Assembly: GCF_014207935.1 (NCBI RefSeq)
Contig: NZ_JACHLL010000002.1
Coordinates: forward strand, 196,281 to 260,280
DNA from: Pseudomonas fluvialis
GTDB lineage: Bacteria > Pseudomonadota > Gammaproteobacteria > Pseudomonadales > Pseudomonadaceae
Direction of reading: 5' to 3'
Length of the DNA stretch: 64,000 bases
The first letter of the stretch is position 1. Each line of letters begins with the position of its first letter. The notes below the pieces were generated by a model. The model searched no databases, was not told the DNA's origin, and was given only the letters and a program-made list of their open reading frames with translations. The translations under genes were made by a program, and so were the position numbers. Shown piece after piece: positions 58,219 to 64,000 of this stretch.

Positions 58219-58437
58219 ACCTTTTAAATTATGGTACAAAACCCATACTTAAATGAAAAACAACCCAGTACATTTTCCGAACACCTTTTAATATCTGCCA
58301 AGCATATACGTTATGAATGGCGCTCCTCAGATGGAAAAACACGCAAGCACAGACACCATACCCACAACAAAAAACCACCCTTAAGAAAGGTCTAAGATGA
58401 AAAAAACAGAGAGCAAGCACACCAAAAAAATGTAGAA

Positions 58438-58654
58438 ATGATCCGCAATCTGCATAGTGCACTGAAAGCTTATGGAATGAACCAACACGATGACGTTAGG
58501 AAATTCCAGCACAATAAGATGAAATTTATGAAAATTTGCCAAGAGGCCAATCACTCACAATTCCAGACTGAACTGTAACGGCGAATGCAGTACGTCTTGG
58601 ATCTATACCAAGATACAGAAACGGTGGGCACAATATTCTCAAACCTGCCGCACT
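58438..58654 (+). pseudogene. Possible small broken ORF
   Basis: ATG at 58438 opens 46 codons (MIRNLHSALKAYGMNQHDDV ...) to a TAA at 58576. The same frame then stays open for another 25 codons to a TAG. No ribosome binding site of note. It might be a gene fragment broken by one stop codon, or chance. No family was recognised. Confidence 0.25.
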
Positions 58655-58719
58655 AGGAAATTACAAGGGTATTAGGGTTTTTCGCCCGCCCCCCTCGCCC
58701 CGACCATGTGGGCATGTCG

Positions 58720-58765
58720 CAAGTCGCGACTTGTTGTTTGTGTGGCAGCTTGAGGCTGCGCCTCA
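58720..58765. repeat. Two adjacent palindromes near the relaxase 3' end
   Basis: CAAGTCGCGACTTG (58720-58733) is a perfect 14-bp palindrome. TGAGGC-TGC-GCCTCA (58751-58765) is a 6-bp hairpin. They lie just past the relaxase stop, where a relaxase terminator or part of a transfer origin could be. Confidence 0.5.
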
Positions 58766-58815
58766 GTACCGCGTTTTTTCGCCTCGCCCCAGAGCACCTC
58801 ACGCTCTCCCAGCAT

Positions 58816-60363
58816 TCAATAGCCACTCTCTACCGAAACCTCCCATTTTTTCCGCCTCTGCCTGGCTGCATCAAGCTCGGCGCAATCGCGTTGCTCCAGC
58901 GCCTGTCGGTATGCCTGCACGCGACTCGTCGCGTGCTCCAATGCCTGGAGAGCCACATCTAGCTCCGCGCCCTGTAACACCTGTGAAGGGGCTTTGGGGG
59001 GCTGCTGTACCGGCCTGGACGGACTCTCGCGACGCGTGGCGCGGCTATCACGGATAAACCGAGCCGAGTTCGCCAGCAGATGCATAATCAGGCTGTTGCC
59101 GCTGCCGCCTTGGATAGCGCGGCGTATGCTCGCGGACAGCTCGGCTAACGCAGCAGCAATAGGGCCACGGCTGCCAGGCCAGGCAGCGCGCAAAAAATCA
59201 TCCCCGCGGCAGTGATTGTCTCCAACCGCGCCAAACCCTGCGCTAGGTGCTCGATGCGCCTCGACACGTTGTACGGTTTCCCCTTCGGCTTGGCCGGCTG
59301 TGCCGGTGCCGACTTGGGAACTTGCGCCAGCAGGGTTTCTAGCCCCTGCAGCGTCTGCTGCAGCTGGCACTGCACGCTGAGAACGTCCGTCAACGTCTGC
59401 TGTATCTCCGCACGAAATAAACCCGCCGCCTCCTGGGGAATAATCGACAGCGCTTGTCGTAAATTCTGCTCCGACAATAGCGCCTCTAGGACGTGCAGAG
59501 TTTGCTGCATCTGCCCGGCTGCTCGGACTATTTCCAACTGGCTCTGTGAGTGATTTAAGACGCGCATAGTCTCTATCTTGTTCATACGTTAAACCTCGTT
59601 CGTAAAGTGCTCTCCCTGTGTAATTCTTTCCCAACTGGCTGCCCTTGAACGGCACGCCATTTAAACTAAAGCTAAACCCGTTGAGCTTATCTCCACTGAA
59701 ATTGGCGCGAGTCTCGACGCCAGCAAGTGCCAAGCGCTCGGCAAATTCTCTTGCTGTCGGTTTGTCTTCTAATGCCAGGTCGATTATCTGTATTAGTTGA
59801 TACCGCTCCGGCTGCTCTCCGGTTCGCTCATACTTCCCAACCTCGCCAGACTTAGGCCTGACAATATCGGCAGCAATAACACGGCCATCTTTAACAATTG
59901 GCCCTTTTGTTATTGTTAGTCCGTGCTCGAACTCTAGGGCCTGAATGTGTTTTGTCGATATAAGATTTTCGTTTTTCCCTAAATACAAATGATCATCTAG
60001 GGCAATGCGGCTTGCAATTATGTGTATGTGCTGACCTTCCGGCTCGTCATGTAGAATATAAACGCGCTGGTGAAATTCACTAAACCCCATGCGCTGCATG
60101 TAGTCATCAGCGATTCGGCACCAATTTTCAGCGTCCAGATTGTCGCCTGCAGGCAGGCGCAAACTGTTGTGCCAAACTGGCCTTTCGACTAACGGCTTTA
60201 ATTTCCTGGACACTGTAAATTCAGCACTTAAACTGCCGACATCGACTCCGGACATATTGCCACCGATTATTTTCCCCTCAAATTCGCCATTGTCGTTTCC
60301 CAAGGCGTAGCTAATAACGCCTCTAAATCCTGATCCGCGCTTTATCTTTTGCATTCCTTTCAT
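58816..60363 (-). CDS. Relaxase / mobilization nuclease (MobA-like, PF03432 type)
   Basis: 515 aa. N-terminal relaxase domain (about 1-255): candidate catalytic Tyr19 in FRGVISYALG, GKIIGGNMSG, and the metal-binding HxH motif in HDEPEGQHIHIIASRI. It would nick the element's oriT and lead single-strand transfer with help from a conjugative plasmid. Residues about 260-406 are Gly/Ala/Ser-rich and lie over a second gene in another frame, as in ColE1-type mob regions. Start overlaps the mobC stop (ATGA). It is mobilization-only: no type IV secretion genes are seen. Confidence 0.9.
   Translation of the reverse strand: MKGMQKIKRGSGFRGVISYALGNDNGEFEGKIIGGNMSGVDVGSLSAEFTVSRKLKPLVERPVWHNSLRLPAGDNLDAENWCRIADDYMQRMGFSEFHQRVYILHDEPEGQHIHIIASRIALDDHLYLGKNENLISTKHIQALEFEHGLTITKGPIVKDGRVIAADIVRPKSGEVGKYERTGEQPERYQLIQIIDLALEDKPTAREFAERLALAGVETRANFSGDKLNGFSFSLNGVPFKGSQLGKNYTGRALYERGLTYEQDRDYARLKSLTEPVGNSPSSRADAANSARPRGAIVGAEFTTSAVDYSPGGGGFISCGDTADVDGRSQRAVPAAADAAGARNPAGASSQVGTGTAGQAEGETVQRVEAHRAPSAGFGAVGDNHCRGDDFLRAAWPGSRGPIAAALAELSASIRRAIQGGSGNSLIMHLLANSARFIRDSRATRRESPSRPVQQPPKAPSQVLQGAELDVALQALEHATSRVQAYRQALEQRDCAELDAARQRRKKWEVSVESGY
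59145..59585 (-). CDS. MobB-like mobilization protein, nested inside the relaxase gene
   Basis: 146 aa in a different frame, completely inside the relaxase gene. Long helical coiled-coil region (QLEIVRAAGQMQQTLHVLEA; IQQTLTDVLSVQCQLQQTL) and a C-terminal hydrophobic anchor (LETITAAGMIFCALPGLAAV then ALLLLR). ATG 59585 has CGAGG about 9 nt upstream. Layout mobC-mobA-(nested mobB) matches ColE1 mbeC-mbeA-mbeB. Known role of such proteins: stabilise the relaxase-oriT complex and contact the membrane. Assignment by layout and topology. Confidence 0.75.
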   Translation of the reverse strand: MNKIETMRVLNHSQSQLEIVRAAGQMQQTLHVLEALLSEQNLRQALSIIPQEAAGLFRAEIQQTLTDVLSVQCQLQQTLQGLETLLAQVPKSAPAQPAKPKGKPYNVSRRIEHLAQGLARLETITAAGMIFCALPGLAAVALLLLR

Positions 60364-60722
60364 ACCGCGCCACCTGTTGTAAGCAGTGCGGCCCGCAAGC
60401 CGGCTACAAGCTCCCTAGCAGTTTCGATCTCGGCATTGCTAATGCCTTGCGCGTGTATCAGCCTGACAAGCTGATTGAGGTTATTTTGAAGCCCTGAAGA
60501 GGCGACCCAGGCTTCCAGATTTACCGCAGGTATCTTCGCAGGCACTGGCGCAGGCTTGGACTTGAGCGCCGATGCGCGGATATATGCAGGCATCGCAGAT
60601 ATGCTGCCGGCCTTCTTTTCGATCTGCTGATAATCAGACTCGGTGAAGAATACCGATATACGCCTAAGTTTCTTTTTATCTTTGGGCCTTGGTATTGGCC
60701 CAGGTTTTCTCTTTGCTTTCAT
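60360..60722 (-). CDS. MobC-like relaxosome accessory protein
   Basis: 120 aa. Basic N-terminus (KAKRKPGPIPRPKDKKKLRR) then ISVFFTESDYQQIEKKAG, the ribbon-helix-helix-like start of MobC family proteins, and YIRASAL; C-terminal region NQLVRLIHAQGISNAEIETA. It binds oriT DNA and opens it for the relaxase. The stop overlaps the relaxase start by 4 nt. Confidence 0.82.
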   Translation of the reverse strand: MKAKRKPGPIPRPKDKKKLRRISVFFTESDYQQIEKKAGSISAMPAYIRASALKSKPAPVPAKIPAVNLEAWVASSGLQNNLNQLVRLIHAQGISNAEIETARELVAGLRAALLTTGGAV

Positions 60723-60739
60723 TTTTTATTCTTTTATTT

Positions 60740-60892
60740 ATGAGCACAGCGAATAAACCAGGCGAACAAAGTGAGGAACTCGATGCAATCGAGTTAGCCC
60801 TGGCTCCAGTACTATTTATGCTTGCAAATGAGCATGCTCATTGTCAAAACTACAAATGCAAGACAAGGGAAAAATACAACAACTATAGGTGA
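60740..60892 (+). CDS. Possible 50-aa small protein (doubtful)
   Basis: MSTANKPGEQSEELDAIELA ... with a hydrophobic middle (LALAPVLFMLANEHAHCQ) and a basic end. It has no ribosome binding site and starts only 17 nt from the divergent mobC start, so the promoters would have to lie in coding DNA. It also covers a perfect palindrome. It may be a chance ORF in a regulatory or oriT region. Confidence 0.3.
   Translation: MSTANKPGEQSEELDAIELALAPVLFMLANEHAHCQNYKCKTREKYNNYR
60777..60795. promoter_or_regulatory. Perfect interrupted palindrome upstream of mobC
   Basis: AACTCGAT-GCA-ATCGAGTT: 8-bp arms around three bases, 55 nt upstream of the mobC start codon. Position fits a mobC operator or an oriT inverted repeat. 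Confidence 0.5.
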
Positions 60893-60895
60893 TAT

Positions 60896-61369
60896 ATGAA
60901 AGTTACCGCTGACAAGTTATTAAGACCATCCGTAGATGAGCTAGAACTATTAAAAAAAATTGAGGACGTTTACGGCCTGGACGATGGATCGCTTTTTGAA
61001 AGCCTGGTGCGCGCAGCGCTGGCGGAAGACCTGCAGAGAGGGAGAGTCAAAGTAGGCAGCCTCGATGTCGAGGAGCGCGACAGCGGGCTTAATCTACGGG
61101 GCTCGTACTACCTGTTGAAAGACAACGAGCTGCCGCCCGAGGATCGCCGCGAGATATTTCGTCGCCTGTGCAGCAAGTCGCCAGCCGAATCGATTGAGGT
61201 GGAGCTACCAGGTGGGCAAGTGGTTACCGCCCAACTGGTAGAGCAAAGCGATTGGCAGCGACTAATGCGCGGTATCGTGGCCTCCGTTCGGAAACTGCTC
61301 GGGTGCGACCACGGAGGCCCTACGCACGGTAAGCACGAACGCACTAGCAACAGCGGCCTAGCGCTATAG
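60896..61369 (+). CDS. Hypothetical protein of the mobile element
   Basis: 157 aa, no family recognised. N-terminal 50 residues are helical and charged (MKVTADKLLRPSVDELELLK; LFESLVRAALAEDLQ), the middle is Glu/Asp/Leu-rich, the C-terminus is Gly/His/Ser-rich and probably disordered. Good ribosome binding site AGGTGAT 3 nt before ATG. It is divergent from mobC. It could be a small regulator or an element maintenance protein; not determined. Confidence 0.6.
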   Translation: MKVTADKLLRPSVDELELLKKIEDVYGLDDGSLFESLVRAALAEDLQRGRVKVGSLDVEERDSGLNLRGSYYLLKDNELPPEDRREIFRRLCSKSPAESIEVELPGGQVVTAQLVEQSDWQRLMRGIVASVRKLLGCDHGGPTHGKHERTSNSGLAL

Positions 61370-61504
61370 CCGGGCCTGCAGCCCGAAAAAGCGAGCTCCT
61401 GCAAGTACTGCACAGGAGTTGGGATTGCTATCTCGCCTCAACTTCGCATGATCTACCAGATTGAGTTCACCTGGATTGGGCCAATTCTGTCCTAGTAGCC
61501 GGCA

Positions 61505-61554
61505 GCTTTTGGCCGGGAGGCGCCTGTCGCGACAGGCAGGAACCGGCCAAAAGC
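61505..61554. repeat. Nested inverted repeat, REP-like, between convergent genes
   Basis: Outer arms GCTTTTGGCCGG (61505-61516) and CCGGCCAAAAGC (61543-61554) enclose a perfect palindrome GCCTGTCGCGACAGGC (61522-61537). Similar GGCCA...CCTGTCGCGACAGG intergenic repeats are, from memory, common in Pseudomonas. It may work as a bidirectional terminator for the two flanking genes. Confidence 0.65.
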
Positions 61555-61603
61555 AGTCATTTAGTCTCAAGGGAAGCCAGTCCAATTCAGCTTGGACTCA
61601 TAG

Positions 61604-63109
61604 TCATGTCGTTTGTCTTGCCTGTTTGCGCTGCTGCTTATCCGCGTACATCAGAGCATCCGCATTAGCCAGCAACTCAGCCAGCGGCTTTAGCTCCTGA
61701 GGCGAACAGCAGATAGCTCCAATGCTAAGCCCGATGGGATAGCGGCAATGATCGCTGTTGTTGAACTCATCAACCAGGGTACGGATACGCTCAGAAATGA
61801 GTTCTGTTGGCTCGCAGATATCCACCGCCAGAGCGACGAATTCATCGCCCCCAATCCTGGCTACAACATCGTTCTCTCGGAACGCGGCCTTGAGTACCTG
61901 GGCGCAGGCCATAATCGCGAGATCGCCTGCTTCATGACCATGAGCATCATTGATCTTCTTCAGGCCATCCAGATCTACAAAGAACAACAGGCAGGGGAGT
62001 CCGTTGCGGCGGGAGTTGCGCAGCATCTGCTCTGCAAGCAGGAAAAAGCTACGGCGGTTGTGCAGTCCAGTCAGCTCGTCGGTCAGTGATAGTCGGCGCG
62101 ACTCATCTTCGATCTCTATCCGTAGCTCGACTTCTTTGGTCAGTTTGGCGTTGGCTGTTTTTAGTTCGGCGGTGCGCTCAATTACGCGCTGCTCAAGCTG
62201 TGTATTCAGTGCAGCCAAGGATTGCTGTGAGTACTCGCGAGCATGATCTATGTGGTGCAGTTTTCCGGCGATCTGAAGAATGACTGCGACCAGGGTGCTG
62301 ATGCTCAAAGTTGCCATTAGCGCCAAGCTAAAGCGGCCTTCGTAGTAGCCCAGTTGTTCTCCAACCAACAGGATGCTGCCGATTCCCAAAACAATGAGTG
62401 GGATACGTAGCAGCAGGCTTCTGGCAATAGTTCCGCCCGCCGATTTGGCAGTGAGTAGTTCGATCAGCTTGGAATTTGGCAGACTGGCGAGCTGTCCGGC
62501 GCTGAGTAGGAGCAGGGCCAAGGCTGTGTGTGCAGCGACGACGCTGTACATACCGACTGAGTAAAGTGCACTGACACCGAAGCAGTAGCCGATGATCGCC
62601 ATGAGCGAGATGAACAGACTGGTTACTGAGCACATCTGTGACAGTCGGGGGCTATTTCGCAGCACCAGAGCCATACCACACAACAACAGACACAGCGCCG
62701 TTGCGAAAGCCATACGCCCTGGAAATTTCATGCTCAGGCTTTGCTGGTGCTCGAAGGGGAGCAGTAGGTCGAGGCCAATATCGATCTGGGCGAAATACTC
62801 CAAGAGGGTCAGGCCACCCAGCAGTATCCCCACTCCTCCGGTCAGACGCACAAGCAATAGAAGACTTGTCGACGGTTTGAGGCTTGAGCACCACAGGCCT
62901 GCGCTAAGCACAGCCAAACCCACGGAGGTATTTGGCACCATGACCACCCAAATGGGTAGCACTCGCGTCAGTATAGGAAGATCAAATTGCCAGCCGATCA
63001 ATACCGCCAGAGCGATGCCCATGACCACGCCCGCCATCAGGCGCGTAAAACGTCGGAATTGATCTACTCGCCTCGCTTCATCTACTTCAAGTACTAAGCC
63101 CACTGACAT
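61604..63109 (-). CDS. Membrane-bound diguanylate cyclase (GGDEF)
   Basis: 501 aa. About eight hydrophobic segments within residues 20-285 form an unnamed membrane sensor. A coiled-coil linker (about 295-345) leads to a C-terminal GGDEF domain (SLTDELTGLHNRRSFFLL; FFVDLDGLKKINDAHGHEAG; VVARIGGDEFVALAVD). Active site GGDEF and the inhibitory I-site RxxD (REND, five residues before GGDEF) are intact. It should make c-di-GMP with product inhibition. Start has AAGGA 4 nt upstream. Whether it is element cargo or chromosome is unknown. Confidence 0.92.
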   Translation of the reverse strand: MSVGLVLEVDEARRVDQFRRFTRLMAGVVMGIALAVLIGWQFDLPILTRVLPIWVVMVPNTSVGLAVLSAGLWCSSLKPSTSLLLLVRLTGGVGILLGGLTLLEYFAQIDIGLDLLLPFEHQQSLSMKFPGRMAFATALCLLLCGMALVLRNSPRLSQMCSVTSLFISLMAIIGYCFGVSALYSVGMYSVVAAHTALALLLLSAGQLASLPNSKLIELLTAKSAGGTIARSLLLRIPLIVLGIGSILLVGEQLGYYEGRFSLALMATLSISTLVAVILQIAGKLHHIDHAREYSQQSLAALNTQLEQRVIERTAELKTANAKLTKEVELRIEIEDESRRLSLTDELTGLHNRRSFFLLAEQMLRNSRRNGLPCLLFFVDLDGLKKINDAHGHEAGDLAIMACAQVLKAAFRENDVVARIGGDEFVALAVDICEPTELISERIRTLVDEFNNSDHCRYPIGLSIGAICCSPQELKPLAELLANADALMYADKQQRKQARQTT

Positions 63110-63238
63110 GATCCTTTCCGGCGAAATTCGGTGCCATCTCGATGATGGCGTTTGGCCAGTGCTGGCATGAACTCACTTGCGAGATGGGTTTGATCAACAC
63201 AAATAGCCGAGTCGCTAGAAATCACTTCGGCGGGACTG

Positions 63239-63682
63239 TTACTTACCATTCCAAAATTGCAGAGCCCACCGACTGCTATCGCTCCACTGTGAGGCGGAGA
63301 AAGGAAACAGGTGGTATTGGTCGTGCTGGGGTTTCTCGGATATGACAATTCGACCAGAAGTAGAGAGATAGAGTTTGAATCCTGACATCTCCAGCTCCTG
63401 CAAAATCTTGAGCACCTCGGCACGGCAGGAGCGGTTTTCAGCGTGCGCCTGCATCACAGCTATGCCCGCCACAAGAAATAGCGCGCCAATCCCTGCGAAT
63501 AGAACGAGGCTGGGCCTGGTCGCACCGATACCGAAAAGCCAGTTGAAAATGGCATACAGACCAATACTGACCAACGTCAGAACCAGACCAGTTCCGAGTA
63601 CCATCCGGCGCGCATCAGACTGCAAATAACGGGAGTGTAAGGCATTCAAGTGCTCCTCCACTGATGAGTCTCGCTCCATCAT
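63239..63682 (-). CDS. Hypothetical two-segment membrane protein
   Basis: 147 aa. Helical N-terminus (MMERDSSVEEHLNALHSRYL), two hydrophobic segments (about residues 28-48 and 58-80), and a soluble C-terminal domain (LQELEMSGFKLYLSTSGRIV). No family recognised. It lies between two GGDEF genes with the same orientation and may work with one of them. Starts at 63682 or one codon later. Confidence 0.6.
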   Translation of the reverse strand: MMERDSSVEEHLNALHSRYLQSDARRMVLGTGLVLTLVSIGLYAIFNWLFGIGATRPSLVLFAGIGALFLVAGIAVMQAHAENRSCRAEVLKILQELEMSGFKLYLSTSGRIVISEKPQHDQYHLFPFSASQWSDSSRWALQFWNGK

Positions 63683-63726
63683 CACACTCGCTGCTTATGG
63701 CATAGCCACTGGTGAAGCCTACCGCA

Positions 63727-64000
63727 CTAAAGTGACAAGTTATCCAAACGCTTGCGCTCTCGCTTATTTTGGTACATGGCCTTGTCTGCATGCTCTACAA
63801 GAGCTTCAAGGGTAGTGCCGTCTTTGAGCGCAATCGCCGCCCCAATACTGACTCCTAACTTCAGCCAGTTGGACTCGAACTCGAAGGGTTCAGAGATAGC
63901 TTCCCGAAGCCGTTCAACGCCTTCTGCTAAGTACGACATGCCGTTAGTTGGCTGCAAGATGACACCGAATTCATCCCCTCCTAGGCGTGCAATGATGTCT
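63727..64000 (-). CDS. Diguanylate cyclase, C-terminal part (cut by window edge)
   Basis: The last 90 codons are visible; the gene enters from beyond position 64000. The visible part has the GGDEF active site (IIARLGGDEFGVILQPTN), then LGVSIGAAIALKDGTTLEAL and LVEHADKAMYQNKRERKR, the usual end of a GGDEF domain. The I-site and any sensor domain are outside the window. Confidence 0.9.
   Translation of the reverse strand, partial: DIIARLGGDEFGVILQPTNGMSYLAEGVERLREAISEPFEFESNWLKLGVSIGAAIALKDGTTLEALVEHADKAMYQNKRERKRLDNLSL

Larger units (their letters stand above)
58151..58815. other. Gene-poor region between the HTH gene and the mobilization module
   Basis: About 665 nt, A/T-rich up to 58.67 kb and then abruptly G/C-rich. 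It holds a terminator at 58193-58218, a possible broken small ORF at 58438-58654, and two palindromes near 58720-58765. No intact gene with good support is visible. Confidence 0.65.

Noticed and set aside
58229..58462. 77-aa minus-strand frame rich in Phe and Cys
   Set aside because: No ribosome binding site, composition reflects A/T-rich plus-strand repeats, and no neighbour in the same direction.
61108..61413. Minus-strand frame opposite the unknown 157-aa gene
   Set aside because: Antisense shadow; the plus-strand gene has the ribosome binding site.

Overview
The window is chromosomal DNA of a Pseudomonas-type gammaproteobacterium. The evidence is the gene content and order: FleQ, FleS/FleR, FlgZ, HptB-HsbR-HsbA, flgBCDE and flgFGHIJKL. 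At least seven sigma-54 type -24/-12 elements sit in front of the flagellar operons, and two sigma-28 type promoters sit where this genus has them. The first 55.5 kb is GC-rich and almost entirely one polar-flagellum superlocus. It reads mostly on the minus strand, so transcription order runs from high to low coordinate.

Layout in transcription order (right to left). A plus-strand flgA, flgM-flgN-flgZ block lies at 51.6-54.1 kb. Divergent from it are cheV-cheR, then flgBCDE (own sigma-54 promoter), then flgFGHIJKL (own sigma-54 promoter). Directly behind flgL comes a seven-gene, tightly overlapping sugar and glycosylation operon (29.7-37.9 kb) that ends at a strong terminator. Next are two tandem flagellin genes, flaG, fliD, two fliS-like genes and a fliT-like gene, followed by fleQ, then fleS-fleR. 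After these come fliEFGHIJ, hsbA-hsbR-hptB, fliK, fliLMNOPQR-flhB, flhA and the start of flhF at the left edge. The parts form one expression cascade. FleQ with sigma-54 drives FleSR and the export, basal-body and hook genes. FlgM with sigma-28 delays a flagellin gene. HptB/HsbR/HsbA and FlgZ tie the machine to c-di-GMP and sessile/motile control.

The glycosylation island encodes a CDP-sugar route: cytidylyltransferase, 4,6-dehydratase, RmlC-like epimerase, sugar C-methyltransferase, ketoreductase and a CmcI-like putative O-methyltransferase. It also encodes one large TPR/SEC-C/OGT-type glycosyltransferase. The enzyme set parallels the branched-sugar (noviose-type) pathway of aminocoumarin antibiotics, but with a cytidine carrier and placed next to flagellin.

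From about 55.63 kb rightward the DNA is a mobile element. It starts with a 47-nt 3' fragment of a tRNA-Arg(CCT) gene (att site), followed by a tyrosine integrase, an AlpA-like excisionase, a winged-helix protein and a mobilization module (mobC, relaxase, and a MobB-like gene wholly nested in the relaxase gene). The right end is not in the window. Two GGDEF diguanylate cyclase genes (the second cut by the window edge) and a small membrane protein lie at 61.6-64 kb. They are either cargo or the flanking chromosome. The A/T-rich, gene-poor stretches are 57.03-57.54 kb and 58.15-58.8 kb.
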